Below, in pieces: positions 40,505 to 49,783 of a stretch of 50,203 nt of DNA. Origin of the DNA: a virus; the IMG/VR virus record IMGVR_UViG_3300046327_000079, positions 1 through 50,203 of that record; one strand, given 5' to 3'. The notes under the pieces are model-generated. The model made no database searches. It worked only from the letters and a program-made list of their open reading frames with translations, and was not told the DNA's origin. Position 1 is the stretch's first letter, and each line of letters starts with the position of its first letter. The position numbers and the translations under genes are program-made.

Positions 40505-40829
40505 CGATACTGTAAAGCTACATAAAGACGTAGCTAAAAAAGTAGCAAAAGATTTGGTTTATTTAGACGCTCTTAAATCTGAGAGAGTAATACTGTTAGA
40601 AAATATAGATACTTTAAAGTCAATAAAAAACTACAAAGATTCTATTATAGTATATAAAGACAAGCAGATAAACGATTATAAGGATATTATAAAGATACAG
40701 CAAGACAAAGAAAAGGTGTATTCTAATCATATATCTAGTTTAAAGTTTGAATTAAAAAAGCAGAAACTATCTAAAAAACTATCCTTAGGATTAGTATTAT
40801 TAGCTGTAGGATTTGCTGTTGTGAAATAA
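40401..40829 (+). CDS. Spanin-partner-like secreted/membrane coiled-coil protein
   Basis: A 142-residue protein starting within the previous gene (104 bases overlap, another frame). Residues about 6-23 look like a signal peptide ending SSFSQ, the sort of ending common in Bacteroidetes. A long coiled coil follows, and residues about 127-142 (LSLGLVLLAVGFAVVK) form a C-terminal membrane helix. Unlike classic Rz1 it is not a short lipoprotein; no lipobox Cys is visible. The true start could be a later ATG. Partner role inferred from overlap. Confidence 0.6.
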   Translation: MKHMKYKYSLLIAMILISLSSFSQTDIKIHQVPNNDTVKLHKDVAKKVAKDLVYLDALKSERVILLENIDTLKSIKNYKDSIIVYKDKQINDYKDIIKIQQDKEKVYSNHISSLKFELKKQKLSKKLSLGLVLLAVGFAVVK

Positions 40830-40830
40830 T

Positions 40831-42414
40831 ATGTCTGATCAACAAAAGTCCATAAAAGAAATAATAAGGGAGGAGTATCTAAAGTGCGCCTCAGATCCAG
40901 TATACTTTCTAAAGAAATTCGTATATATACAGACCAGTGAAGGTCGAATGTTATTCAATCCATATGTATTCCAAGAAAAGTTATTATTCCTACTTAACAA
41001 GCACGACAGAACTCTTATCCTTAAGTCAAGACAGCTTGGTATCACTACTCTTACTGCTGCGTATGCTCTGTGGCTAATGACCTTTAAAAAAGACCAATCT
41101 ATTTTAGCATTGGCTCCTACACAAGAAAAAGCTAGAAATATAGTAGATAAAGTAAGATTTGCTTATGATAATTTACCTAGTTGGATCAAAGTTCCTTCCG
41201 TAGAAGATAACAAATTAACCCTTATATTAAATAATGGCTCAAAGATTAAGGCCGCATCAGGAGCTTCTGAGAGTGCTAGGGGATATACTGCTAACGTACT
41301 GGTATTAGATGAGGCTGCGTTTATTGAAAATGCTGAAGACTTATGGGGATCTGCACAACAGACTCTTGCTACCGGTGGTAGAGCTATTGTACTATCCACT
41401 CCTAATGGAGTAGGTCAATGGTTCCATCAACAATGGGTAGGAGCAGAAGCTGAAGACAATAACTTCCTTCCTGTAAGATTGCCTTGGAGCGTACACCCAG
41501 GAAGAAATCAAAAATGGAGAGAAGACCAGGATAAAGAGCTAGGAAAAAGAATGGCCGCACAGGAGTGTGACTGCAATTTTATTTCTTCCGGAGATACCTA
41601 TTTTGAAGCAGAAGACCTTGAGTACTACACAGAAAGAACCAGAGAACCTATAGAACAAAGAGGTCCTCATAAAGACTATTGGATATGGGAATATCCAGAT
41701 CCTAGTAGAAACTATATGGCTATTGTGGATACCGCCAAAGGAGATGGGTCAGACTCATCAGTAATACAAGTTATAGACGTGTTTACAGGATCACAAGTAG
41801 CTGAGTATAGGGGAGATATGGATACCAAGAGCTTATCTAAATTTGCTGTAGCCATAGCAACAGAATACAACAGTGCTTTGCTTATTGTAGAGAACACCGG
41901 ATTAGGACATGCTACTATATCAGATGTACTAGAGTTAAACTACAATAATATATACTACTCTCCAAAAGGAGACACTTTGAACGTATCACAATATATCACT
42001 CAGATGTATGATTATGATACTAGTAAAATGACTCCAGGATTTACTACATCAACTAAAACTAGGCCTGAAGTATTGCTGGCGTTTAAGCAGTACATAAGGG
42101 ATCACAGTATTTCTGTAAATTCTAGAAGATTAGTGTCAGAAATGTCTACCTTTGTATGGAAGAATAGTAAGCCTCAAGCTCAAACTGGATACCATGACGA
42201 CTGCGTAATGGCATACGCAATAGGAATGTTTCTAAGGGATAGCGCTATCCACTATAAAAATAGAGGTATAGACATGCAAAGGGCATTACTAAAGAACATA
42301 TCTAAAGGATCTAGCTTTACTCAAAATAGTTTACCAAACCAATCACAGTTTGCTAATCCTTACAATATGAACGTAAACGGACAACAGGAAGATATTACCT
42401 GGCTAATACGTTAA
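40831..42414 (+). CDS. 17: Terminase large subunit
   Basis: A 527-residue packaging motor. ATPase domain: Walker A-like SRQLGITT (residues 66-73), Walker B VLVLDE (D160, E161), and the coupling motif VLSTPNG. Nuclease domain (RNase H fold): D300 in AIVDTAKGDGSD, E354 in IVENTGLG and a late acid pair in HDDCVMAYA. It translocates and cuts concatemeric DNA during head filling. Slightly shorter than T4 gp17. No small terminase (gp16) is evident beside it. Confidence 0.95.
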   Translation: MSDQQKSIKEIIREEYLKCASDPVYFLKKFVYIQTSEGRMLFNPYVFQEKLLFLLNKHDRTLILKSRQLGITTLTAAYALWLMTFKKDQSILALAPTQEKARNIVDKVRFAYDNLPSWIKVPSVEDNKLTLILNNGSKIKAASGASESARGYTANVLVLDEAAFIENAEDLWGSAQQTLATGGRAIVLSTPNGVGQWFHQQWVGAEAEDNNFLPVRLPWSVHPGRNQKWREDQDKELGKRMAAQECDCNFISSGDTYFEAEDLEYYTERTREPIEQRGPHKDYWIWEYPDPSRNYMAIVDTAKGDGSDSSVIQVIDVFTGSQVAEYRGDMDTKSLSKFAVAIATEYNSALLIVENTGLGHATISDVLELNYNNIYYSPKGDTLNVSQYITQMYDYDTSKMTPGFTTSTKTRPEVLLAFKQYIRDHSISVNSRRLVSEMSTFVWKNSKPQAQTGYHDDCVMAYAIGMFLRDSAIHYKNRGIDMQRALLKNISKGSSFTQNSLPNQSQFANPYNMNVNGQQEDITWLIR

Positions 42415-42420
42415 TATTTG

Positions 42421-42429
42421 ATATTTATA
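42421..42429 (+). promoter_or_regulatory. Late-promoter-like motif ATATTTATA
   Basis: Exact copy, 28 bases before the portal ATG at 42458. A five-codon ATG frame (42439-42456) lies in between and is not thought to be a gene, though it could influence translation. Confidence 0.6.
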
Positions 42430-42457
42430 TATAATAAAATGATAAATTCTAAATAAT

Positions 42458-44314
42458 ATGCCTGTTGATAAGTCACTTTTTCCTCGTTTAAAGCGCTTAT
42501 TTTCTACTGACGTTGTCGTAAGAAATGTTGGAGGTAAGCAACTGCGTGTAATGGACGTGGAAAGAATCCAGTCGTTTGGGCAGCTACAGACTAATTCACT
42601 GGTAGATAGATTTACAAGGCTCCATAAAGCCGGCCAAAGGATGCAGTTTAACCCAACACTAAACTACCAAACCTTAAGGCTGCAATTATATGCTGACTAC
42701 GAGGCTATGGACACAGATGGATTGGTTGCGTCTGTATTAGATATTATATGTGAGGAAGCTACCCTGAAGGGAGACACTAACGAAGTTCTAAAGATCCGTA
42801 GTTCTAATGAGAACATACAGAAAATACTATATAATCTATTCTATCAGGTATTGAACATAGAGTTTAACCTACCTATGTGGATTAGGTCTATGTGTAAATA
42901 TGGTGACTTCTTTTTGAAACTAGATATTGCCGAGAAGTTTGGAGTTTATGGAGTACGTCCATTATCAGTATATGATATGATTCGTGAGGAAGGGCAGGAT
43001 CCTAATAATCCTTCTTACATTAAATTTATATACGATCCAGTGGCTGTAGCTGGTGGTACCACTGCTACTAAAAATAAAGAGTCTTTTGAGAACTTTGAGA
43101 TAGCCCACTTTAGGTTATTAACTGATACAAACTATCTTCCTTTTGGTAGGTCTTATATAGAGCCTGCAAGGAAGTATTTTAAGCAGTATACCCTTATGAT
43201 GGATGCTATGCTTTTGCATAGAATTATGAGAGCCCCTGAGAAGCGTGTATTCTACATTAACGTAGGTAATATACCTCCTAACGAGGTAAATGCGTTCGTG
43301 CAGCAGACTATTAATGGAATGAAAAAAACTCCATTTGTAGACAATCAGACAGGAGATTACAACCTGAAGTTCAACGTACAGAACATGATGGAGGATTTCT
43401 ACATCCCTGTAAGACCTGGAGATAATACCACAAAGATAGATACTACAAAAGGTCTGGAATATGCCGGTATAGAAGACGTTGAATTCCTTAGAGACCTAAT
43501 GCTAGGTTCTATGAAGGTGCCTAAATCCTTCTTGAACTACTCAGACGAACTCAATGGCAAATCAACTATCAGCGCACTAGATGTAAGGTTTAGCCGCACA
43601 GTTGAACGTATACAGAGGATTATTATCAGTGAATTAGAAAAGATAGCAATCATACATCTGTATGTTCAAGGGTTTGAAGACGCAGATCTTTTGAACTTTG
43701 CCTTAGAACTAAACAATCCTTCTATAATCTACGAACAAGAGAAGATAGCATTGTTGAAAGAGAAGGTAGATCTTGCCGGTAATATCATGGATAAAAAGCT
43801 ATTCTCATCCGATTGGATCGGAGATAAGATATTCCAGATGTCAGAAGATCAGATTAATGAACAGAGGGATCTTATTGCCGAAGACGTTAAGAGAACATTT
43901 AGATATAACCAGATTGAAAATGAAGGAAATGACCCATCAATATCTGGAGAATCTTATGGTACCCCTCACGATCTAGCATCTGTGTATTCAGACTCAGGTA
44001 AGGAAGATCCTAATAAAGATGTACCAGATCCATACGATGAGTTTGAAAAGAACCCTGTCGGAAGACCAAAAGAAAAAGCGTCTATTTACAAGACAGATAA
44101 GTCGGCTTTTGGTAGGGATCCTATGGGTTCTAAAGGAATGAAACCGAGCACTCCATTGGACAAAACCAGGGTAGACAAGGTTAAACCTTTTGCCATGGAG
44201 GCATCCTTAAGAGGCTTAGAAGACAAGAGAAAAAAGAAAATTGTCTTATACGAACAAAAAGATCAGGAATCCGGTCTTTTAGATGAAAGTAACCTCATTA
44301 ATCACGATATTTAG
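42458..44314 (+). CDS. 20: Portal protein
   Basis: A 618-residue gp20-type portal. Recognisable parts: DYEAMDTDGLVASVLDII (N-terminal alpha/beta part), FFLKLDIAEKFG, FRLLTDTNYLPFGRSYIEPA, and the crown/stem helices MRAPEKRVFYINVGNIP and FLNYSDELNGKSTISALDVR. It forms the dodecameric ring where DNA enters and the tail attaches, and starts prohead assembly. C-terminal about 110 residues are polar and charged, an extension that may be disordered. Gene order 17-20-core-21-22 fits T4. Confidence 0.94.
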   Translation: MPVDKSLFPRLKRLFSTDVVVRNVGGKQLRVMDVERIQSFGQLQTNSLVDRFTRLHKAGQRMQFNPTLNYQTLRLQLYADYEAMDTDGLVASVLDIICEEATLKGDTNEVLKIRSSNENIQKILYNLFYQVLNIEFNLPMWIRSMCKYGDFFLKLDIAEKFGVYGVRPLSVYDMIREEGQDPNNPSYIKFIYDPVAVAGGTTATKNKESFENFEIAHFRLLTDTNYLPFGRSYIEPARKYFKQYTLMMDAMLLHRIMRAPEKRVFYINVGNIPPNEVNAFVQQTINGMKKTPFVDNQTGDYNLKFNVQNMMEDFYIPVRPGDNTTKIDTTKGLEYAGIEDVEFLRDLMLGSMKVPKSFLNYSDELNGKSTISALDVRFSRTVERIQRIIISELEKIAIIHLYVQGFEDADLLNFALELNNPSIIYEQEKIALLKEKVDLAGNIMDKKLFSSDWIGDKIFQMSEDQINEQRDLIAEDVKRTFRYNQIENEGNDPSISGESYGTPHDLASVYSDSGKEDPNKDVPDPYDEFEKNPVGRPKEKASIYKTDKSAFGRDPMGSKGMKPSTPLDKTRVDKVKPFAMEASLRGLEDKRKKKIVLYEQKDQESGLLDESNLINHDI

Positions 44315-44316
44315 TC

Positions 44317-44325
44317 ATATTTATA
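44317..44325 (+). promoter_or_regulatory. Late-promoter-like motif ATATTTATA
   Basis: Exact copy, 15 bases before the ATG at 44341. Confidence 0.65.
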
Positions 44326-44340
44326 GAAGATCAATATACA

Positions 44341-45183
44341 ATGAAGCTTAAACATAATAAACTTCGGAATACCGGCCTTTTATTTGAATTGCTTGTTAGG
44401 CAAATCACTAGTGATACGCTTAATAACAGGGAATCCAAAGCTGTAGATATTCTGAAAAACAACTTTAACAATAACGCTATTGCTAAGGAGTATAAGATAT
44501 ACAAGGCTCTTTTAACCAATAAGAACCTATCCGAAGCAAAGGCTAATATTGTCATTGAATCTGCTATACAAGCGCATAAGAAGCTTAATAAAAGCCTCCT
44601 AAGTAGCCAGAAGTATAAGCTGATATCTCAGATTAAAGAAAACTACGACATAGAAGAATTCTTTAAGTCTAAGATTGACAACTATAAGACACTGGCATCT
44701 GTATACATGTTGTTTGAGATGTACCAATCTGACAGCATTGACCCTCAAAATGAGGTTAAATTTAAGTTTTCCATCATGGAAGATATTTGTGCTGGTATAA
44801 AAGAGGCCAAAAAAGACCCTGTACTGGAAGAGTACGAATCTTTTGACAAAGGTACTAAGGCACTGGTGTATAAGTTAATGGTGCAGAAGTTTAATGAGAA
44901 GTACAGCGAGTTCAACACAAGCCAGAAAAGACTTTTAAAAGAGTATATAAACAGTATAACAACTCCTGAGACCTTTAAGGAGTATGTAAATGAAGAGCTA
45001 GATAAGCTGAAAACTAAGCTGACTACTTTATCTAAAAAAGTAAATGACGAGGTAAGAAAGATAAAAATACAGGAAGTCATAAACATAATTAAGCCAGTAT
45101 CTCAGCATAAACAAGTTTGTGATTTAGACTTGGAAAATCTTCTTCATTACTATGAACTAGAAAAAGAATTAGAAAATGTCTAA
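44341..45183 (+). CDS. Helical head-region protein
   Basis: A 280-residue, almost wholly helical, Lys/Glu-rich protein (MKLKHNKLRNTGLLFELLVR start). It lies where T4 has small core proteins gp67 and gp68, between portal and protease, but is larger. The conserved-looking start and regular heptads suggest a coiled-coil core or assembly protein. No catalytic motif. The next gene starts within its last codons. Confidence 0.65.
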   Translation: MKLKHNKLRNTGLLFELLVRQITSDTLNNRESKAVDILKNNFNNNAIAKEYKIYKALLTNKNLSEAKANIVIESAIQAHKKLNKSLLSSQKYKLISQIKENYDIEEFFKSKIDNYKTLASVYMLFEMYQSDSIDPQNEVKFKFSIMEDICAGIKEAKKDPVLEEYESFDKGTKALVYKLMVQKFNEKYSEFNTSQKRLLKEYINSITTPETFKEYVNEELDKLKTKLTTLSKKVNDEVRKIKIQEVINIIKPVSQHKQVCDLDLENLLHYYELEKELENV

Positions 45184-45409
45184 GAAGAGTGTAAAAGAGA
45201 TGTCCTCTACAGGAGGAGGAGCTCCTGCAGCTGATCAAGGGCACGCTAATCCTGGAGGAGGTGAAGGAATGGCTACCAAGTATGGATTTGGTGGTGCAGG
45301 CGGAACAAAGGCTAAAAGAAAAAAAGGGATAATAAAGAAAAAGTTTGCCGAGTCTAAAGACATTGACTTGGCTTTAGAGTATAAAAGACTATTTAAAAAG
45401 GAACTATAA
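45176..45409 (+). CDS. Small Gly-rich/basic head-region protein
   Basis: A 77-residue protein: Ser/Gly/Ala-rich first half (TGGGAPAADQGHANPGGGEG), a basic middle (GGTKAKRKKGIIKKKF) and a short helix. Overlaps the previous gene by eight bases and the next by one. Mostly disordered; could be a gp67-like core peptide or a DNA-binding tail protein. Function unknown. Confidence 0.6.
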   Translation: MSKKSVKEMSSTGGGAPAADQGHANPGGGEGMATKYGFGGAGGTKAKRKKGIIKKKFAESKDIDLALEYKRLFKKEL

Positions 45410-45963
45410 TGACAACACAGCAATTATACCACAAGGTATTGAATGAGCAAATGACCGAATCAGAATTTCTATGGCACGTTAGGAGAAATCCTGCGTACAA
45501 CGAGATGCTGACTAACACTATGTCATATAAAGATACTGTATCTAAATTGAAAGGAAGAGGGCATATATCCGATCCAAACCCTAAGTCAGAAGTAAAAACT
45601 GGATACAACTTCTTTAGCGCATTTAAAGCACTGCAGGAATCTCTTACCGAAGGTAAGAAGCAGAAACTTAAAGGTGGAAAAGGAGATAAGCTTACCGCTG
45701 ATCAAGTTAATTATTACGAGTTTACCAAAGGGTGGAAGCATGAGCTTGAACATACTGATGATATTGATAAAGCAAAAGAGATAGCAATAGATCATCTTGC
45801 TGAAGATCCAAACTACTACACTCGTCTTGAAATGATTGAGTTTAAAGCCAAGAAAAAGAATCGTAATGATCTTCCTATTGAAATTAAAAAGAATAATTTT
45901 AAAGATAAGGAAAATCAAATGAAGAACGCCCCTAAGAAAAAAGCACCTAAAAAGGACAAATAA
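45409..45963 (+). CDS. DUF5661-like head-region protein
   Basis: A 184-residue protein. Residues about 100-145 (FTKGWKHELEHTDDIDKAKE, then IAIDHLAEDPNYYTRL) resemble the DUF5661 motif, found in phage and prophage proteins and of unknown function. An L-x-E site occurs in LTE near residue 80. The C-terminus is very basic (KKKAPKKDK). Placed between portal and protease, thus a prohead core or cargo candidate. Confidence 0.65.
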   Translation: MTTQQLYHKVLNEQMTESEFLWHVRRNPAYNEMLTNTMSYKDTVSKLKGRGHISDPNPKSEVKTGYNFFSAFKALQESLTEGKKQKLKGGKGDKLTADQVNYYEFTKGWKHELEHTDDIDKAKEIAIDHLAEDPNYYTRLEMIEFKAKKKNRNDLPIEIKKNNFKDKENQMKNAPKKKAPKKDK

Positions 45964-45965
45964 GG

Positions 45966-48900
45966 GTGAGTATCTATACTGAAATACAAAATTTTTTTAA
46001 TGAAGCGCGTCCTAGGACTGTAAATAAGGATGTTGAGGATATAGAACGCCCTGGAACTGGTAGAAGGCAGAGAGATTCTGATTTAGAAGGTGGATATAAA
46101 GAAAGAGTGGTTAAAAAATATGAAGTAACTACAATTACAGATAAAGGAGTAAAAAAGGATTCACTATTACCTTCATTTGAATTGCTTCAAATTATTAGAC
46201 TAAACCCCGATAATAAAGATATAAAATTTGAAGATATTAAAGTAGGTGAAAAATATAAATACTCCAAAAAAACACCTGGTGGCGCAGAAAAAAAAGGGGA
46301 AATAATATTAAAAAGCAAAACCCCTAAAGAAGTAGCTATTAATACAGATCCACAAAAGAAGGTCAGATTTAGGGACGTAGATGTAAACCCAGAAGGGTCA
46401 AAATCTTTTTATAAGCCTGGATCAGTACACGAAATAGAGTTTAACAATATCACTAAAGGAGTACGTCAGAGAGTATATACTATATATAGAAATATAACAG
46501 AACAGGATTTTAAAGATTTAAAGAAAAATATAAATACTAAAGTAACAATATTTGTAGCACCTAGTACGGAGTCTAATCATGCTAGAGATGTATACTATAT
46601 AACTATACCAAAAGTAAAGTACGGAACTAGATCTGGGGTAGATTATACTTATTTTATATACTTAAAAGAAGATGTAGTTAAAGGATTAACAACTGAACAA
46701 AAAGATAAAATAAAATTGGTTTTAGTTCCTATAAAAGACATTTCTGATGGTATAACTAAAAGACCCTTAGACCTATATACCTTCTCAACTTTCTTATCGG
46801 ATAAAGAAAAGGAAAAGCTTAAAAAAACAAAACCTGCTACTACACCTGATTATGATGATATAGAAGAGCCATTAGATGTAGACTTAAGCTTTTTGTCAGA
46901 CGATGAATTTGACGAAGAAGAACCTTCAGATGAAGAAATACCAAAACCAGAAGTTCCTAAAAAAACAGACACAACGGATGAGTTTTCAAAAGAAGATAAA
47001 GCAGCCGCATCTGGATTTGTAATAGATAATGATAGGATATTAGATAAGATAAGGAACAACTACGATAAATCAAAAACACCAACACTCCCAGACGCTGAAA
47101 AGAAGAAAGCAAAAGAAGAATTAGGTAATGCTGTAAAAACATTAATAGATAAACTTCTCAACTCCTTGGAAAAGGAGTCAGAGAGAGATGCGGCTATAGA
47201 GTATGTAATAAAAAATAGATTATATAAAGATACTAAAGCTGTCCTTTATAATGATATAAAAAAAATGTACGATAATATGAAAAGCCTTAAAGAAAGTTCT
47301 TTTTTAAAAGAAGAGGAAGCAAGAAAAAAGTATCTAGTTAAGACCACCCCAGGTAGCGCATTAGATAAAACTTTAGTTAATAGCAAAGTAGCTAAAAAGA
47401 ATATTAACGATGAAGGAGAGGTGGCTATAGGTGAGTATATCGTAAATCTTACAGATAAAAACGTTAGAGATTTTAAATCTTCAAAAGGTTTAGAAAGCGG
47501 ATTTAGATCTATTGAAGATTATATAGAGAAGCCAAAAGCTGCTAAAGACATGCCAATAGATGAACCAAAAATATCCGCAGCAGATAAAGGTCCTAAATAT
47601 CCAGTAGGCATTACCATAGACGGAGGTAAAGAGATTGTTGCAAACATGGGTGTAAATCAAATACTTAAATTTGCTAAAGCAGAAAACAAAGACATAAATT
47701 TTGAAGATATTGAAGTAGGAGTTCCATTTAAGTTTACTCAAAAACTTTCTGTAGGACCAGCTAGAAAAGGAGTATTAGTGTTAAAAAGCAAAACTCCATT
47801 AGGACAAAAGGGAGATACTACAAAAACCCTTACTACTTTCAGAGCTGACATCGACAAGGAAAAAGATAAACAAGACAAGTCTGATAAAAGAGATGCTGAC
47901 AAAGCTGCAAAAGAAAAAGCTAAAGCAGATAAGCCAGAAATGAAGACAGTTGTCCAAATGGGCAGAACAATAAGTGTTCCTGTGAATATGGGCGTAAAGA
48001 TGGCAACTGTAAACCCATCTGATTTAGAATACAAATATTACATAGTAGATAAAAACGATGTAGAGAATTATCCAAATGGTAGATTGTTGAGAGATGCTAA
48101 TGGAAAACCTCTTGGAACTGATGACAGAACAGAAGCTATGGAAATGGCTAAAAAAATGGGATCTGGATATTCTGTATTCCAAAGAGCAGAGATGAAAGCT
48201 AAAAGAGTGGATATAACAGAAGCTCTTTCTAAAGAAGACATAGCTAAGTTAAAAAGCACTAGAGTATCTTTCACTATTCAAAGTGACCTAGATCCAGATA
48301 AACAATTCAATATATCAGACAACGTAAGAGAGGTAAAAGAGGAAAAAGGAAAAGTAATATTAACACTTGCTGAAGCTGGTGTTGTGACTTTTGATAAAGA
48401 AGGAACTGGTATATTCAAATACAGTAAAGACAATAAAGAGTATCAAGCTCTGAATGTTCCTGCTGATATAAACTCTATGATTAAAAAAGCTTTAGCACCT
48501 GCTAAAGACGATAAAGCAGCAGAGCCAAAACTAGAAGCTTATATTCGTAAACGTATTCGTGAGGCAATCAAAGAAGCTGAAGTAAGCCAGTATTGGGGAT
48601 ATCAAGGTAAAGATGTAAAAAAAAAGCGTCTTGAGGAATATCTAAAGAGGTATGATTGGGGTTTCCAAGACAGCGATAACCCATACACCCACGCTAATGG
48701 TAGTGCGATACACGCTATAGTATCTAAATTGGTACACGAATTAGTAGCAATGGGTGTAGATGCAATAGCAATATTCAACTCATATGCTCCTGAAGGATAC
48801 CAAGTATCGGATCTAGATCAATTAGACTACGCTTCTGACTCTCCATTAGGATCACAGCTTACTCAGCCATATAATCCAGATTCTTTAACTGCTAGAGGCG

Positions 48901-49163
48901 GTAGAGTAGCTGAAGAAGATGGTAAAGTAACTTCTATAGCACAGCAGTATTTAGATAAAGTAAATGCAAAATATAAAAGTGTAGAAGATTTAGCAAAAGG
49001 ATATAACTCTAAAGATAGAGATATAATGGGATCTGATTCTGTAAAAAATGTAGTACAAAAAGCAATAGCTTCCGCTTACGGAAAGGACGCAGCGAAAGCC
49101 GGCCCAGAGCTTAAAAAAGCATTTATGAGTATCAGTGACGAAGATTTAAAAAAAAGTAGATAA
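45966..49163 (+). CDS. Giant head-region protein with internal duplication
   Basis: A 1065-residue protein starting at GTG 45966, preceded by AAGG. Start MSIYTEIQNFFNEARPR is targeting-like. An approximately 70-residue unit occurs twice: residues about 49-118 (PDNKDIKFEDIKVGEKYKYS, then KKGEIILKSKTP) and about 543-613 (ENKDINFEDIEVGVPFKFTQ, then RKGVLVLKSKTP). Highly charged linkers separate domains. Residues about 855-1000 hold EAYIRKRIREAIKEAEVSQYW and a YDWGFQDSDNPYTHANG segment. Lying between portal and protease, it is a candidate prohead core or packaged protein; function unknown. T4 has no equivalent of this size at this place. Confidence 0.7.
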   Translation: MSIYTEIQNFFNEARPRTVNKDVEDIERPGTGRRQRDSDLEGGYKERVVKKYEVTTITDKGVKKDSLLPSFELLQIIRLNPDNKDIKFEDIKVGEKYKYSKKTPGGAEKKGEIILKSKTPKEVAINTDPQKKVRFRDVDVNPEGSKSFYKPGSVHEIEFNNITKGVRQRVYTIYRNITEQDFKDLKKNINTKVTIFVAPSTESNHARDVYYITIPKVKYGTRSGVDYTYFIYLKEDVVKGLTTEQKDKIKLVLVPIKDISDGITKRPLDLYTFSTFLSDKEKEKLKKTKPATTPDYDDIEEPLDVDLSFLSDDEFDEEEPSDEEIPKPEVPKKTDTTDEFSKEDKAAASGFVIDNDRILDKIRNNYDKSKTPTLPDAEKKKAKEELGNAVKTLIDKLLNSLEKESERDAAIEYVIKNRLYKDTKAVLYNDIKKMYDNMKSLKESSFLKEEEARKKYLVKTTPGSALDKTLVNSKVAKKNINDEGEVAIGEYIVNLTDKNVRDFKSSKGLESGFRSIEDYIEKPKAAKDMPIDEPKISAADKGPKYPVGITIDGGKEIVANMGVNQILKFAKAENKDINFEDIEVGVPFKFTQKLSVGPARKGVLVLKSKTPLGQKGDTTKTLTTFRADIDKEKDKQDKSDKRDADKAAKEKAKADKPEMKTVVQMGRTISVPVNMGVKMATVNPSDLEYKYYIVDKNDVENYPNGRLLRDANGKPLGTDDRTEAMEMAKKMGSGYSVFQRAEMKAKRVDITEALSKEDIAKLKSTRVSFTIQSDLDPDKQFNISDNVREVKEEKGKVILTLAEAGVVTFDKEGTGIFKYSKDNKEYQALNVPADINSMIKKALAPAKDDKAAEPKLEAYIRKRIREAIKEAEVSQYWGYQGKDVKKKRLEEYLKRYDWGFQDSDNPYTHANGSAIHAIVSKLVHELVAMGVDAIAIFNSYAPEGYQVSDLDQLDYASDSPLGSQLTQPYNPDSLTARGGRVAEEDGKVTSIAQQYLDKVNAKYKSVEDLAKGYNSKDRDIMGSDSVKNVVQKAIASAYGKDAAKAGPELKKAFMSISDEDLKKSR

Positions 49164-49174
49164 TTATATATAAC

Positions 49175-49783
49175 ATGCAAGTACTTACAGAATATCATCA
49201 AATACAGCTACCAAACCAGCTCCTAGAAGCATATGAGCCAGGCAAACCTATGATAATCCCAGGAGTGGTTATACAGCGTTCTAATGCTAAGAACAGGAAC
49301 GGTAGAGTATACCCTGCAGATGTTTTGAGGAGGGAGATAGATAAGTACAATGATACTATGGTTAAATCCAACAGAGCTCTAGGAGAACTAGATCACAGTG
49401 ATTCTAACGTAGTGAATCTAAAGAATGTATCACACAATATCAAGAAGATATACTGGAAAGGAGATGATGTATGTGGAGATATTGAAATACTTGATGGAGA
49501 TGAGTTTCCAGCAGGTCGTATAGCCGCAGGATTACTTCGCAGAGGTATTCCAGTAGGAATCAGCTCAAGAGGTATGGGTAGCGTACATGAATCACATGAC
49601 GGTACTGTAACTGTTAATGACGATTTTAACCTACTTACATTTGATTTAGTATCTTTTGAATCAACTCAAGGAGCTAACTTAAATCTGAGAGAAGGGTATG
49701 AAGCAACTAAAGCTTCTTATACTAATATTGATCGTATAGTTAAAGATTTAATTTGCAATAATACTGGAGTCTGCCACTGCTAA
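49175..49783 (+). CDS. 21: Prohead core protease gp21
   Basis: A 202-residue serine protease of the herpesvirus-like assemblin fold. Catalytic His H74 in LGELDHSD and catalytic Ser (S130 or S131) in GISSRGMGS match T4 gp21; VSFESTQGA follows. Start: IPGVVIQRSNAKNRNGRVYP. Its own N-terminus has L16-L17-E18|A, a likely self-cleavage site. It degrades the scaffold and trims head proteins after L/I-x-E in family members. Located between core proteins and scaffold as in T4. Confidence 0.93.
   Translation: MQVLTEYHQIQLPNQLLEAYEPGKPMIIPGVVIQRSNAKNRNGRVYPADVLRREIDKYNDTMVKSNRALGELDHSDSNVVNLKNVSHNIKKIYWKGDDVCGDIEILDGDEFPAGRIAAGLLRRGIPVGISSRGMGSVHESHDGTVTVNDDFNLLTFDLVSFESTQGANLNLREGYEATKASYTNIDRIVKDLICNNTGVCHC

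Noticed and set aside
42439-42456. Five-codon ATG frame before the portal gene
   Set aside because: Too short to be called a gene; kept only as a note because it could act as a leader peptide.
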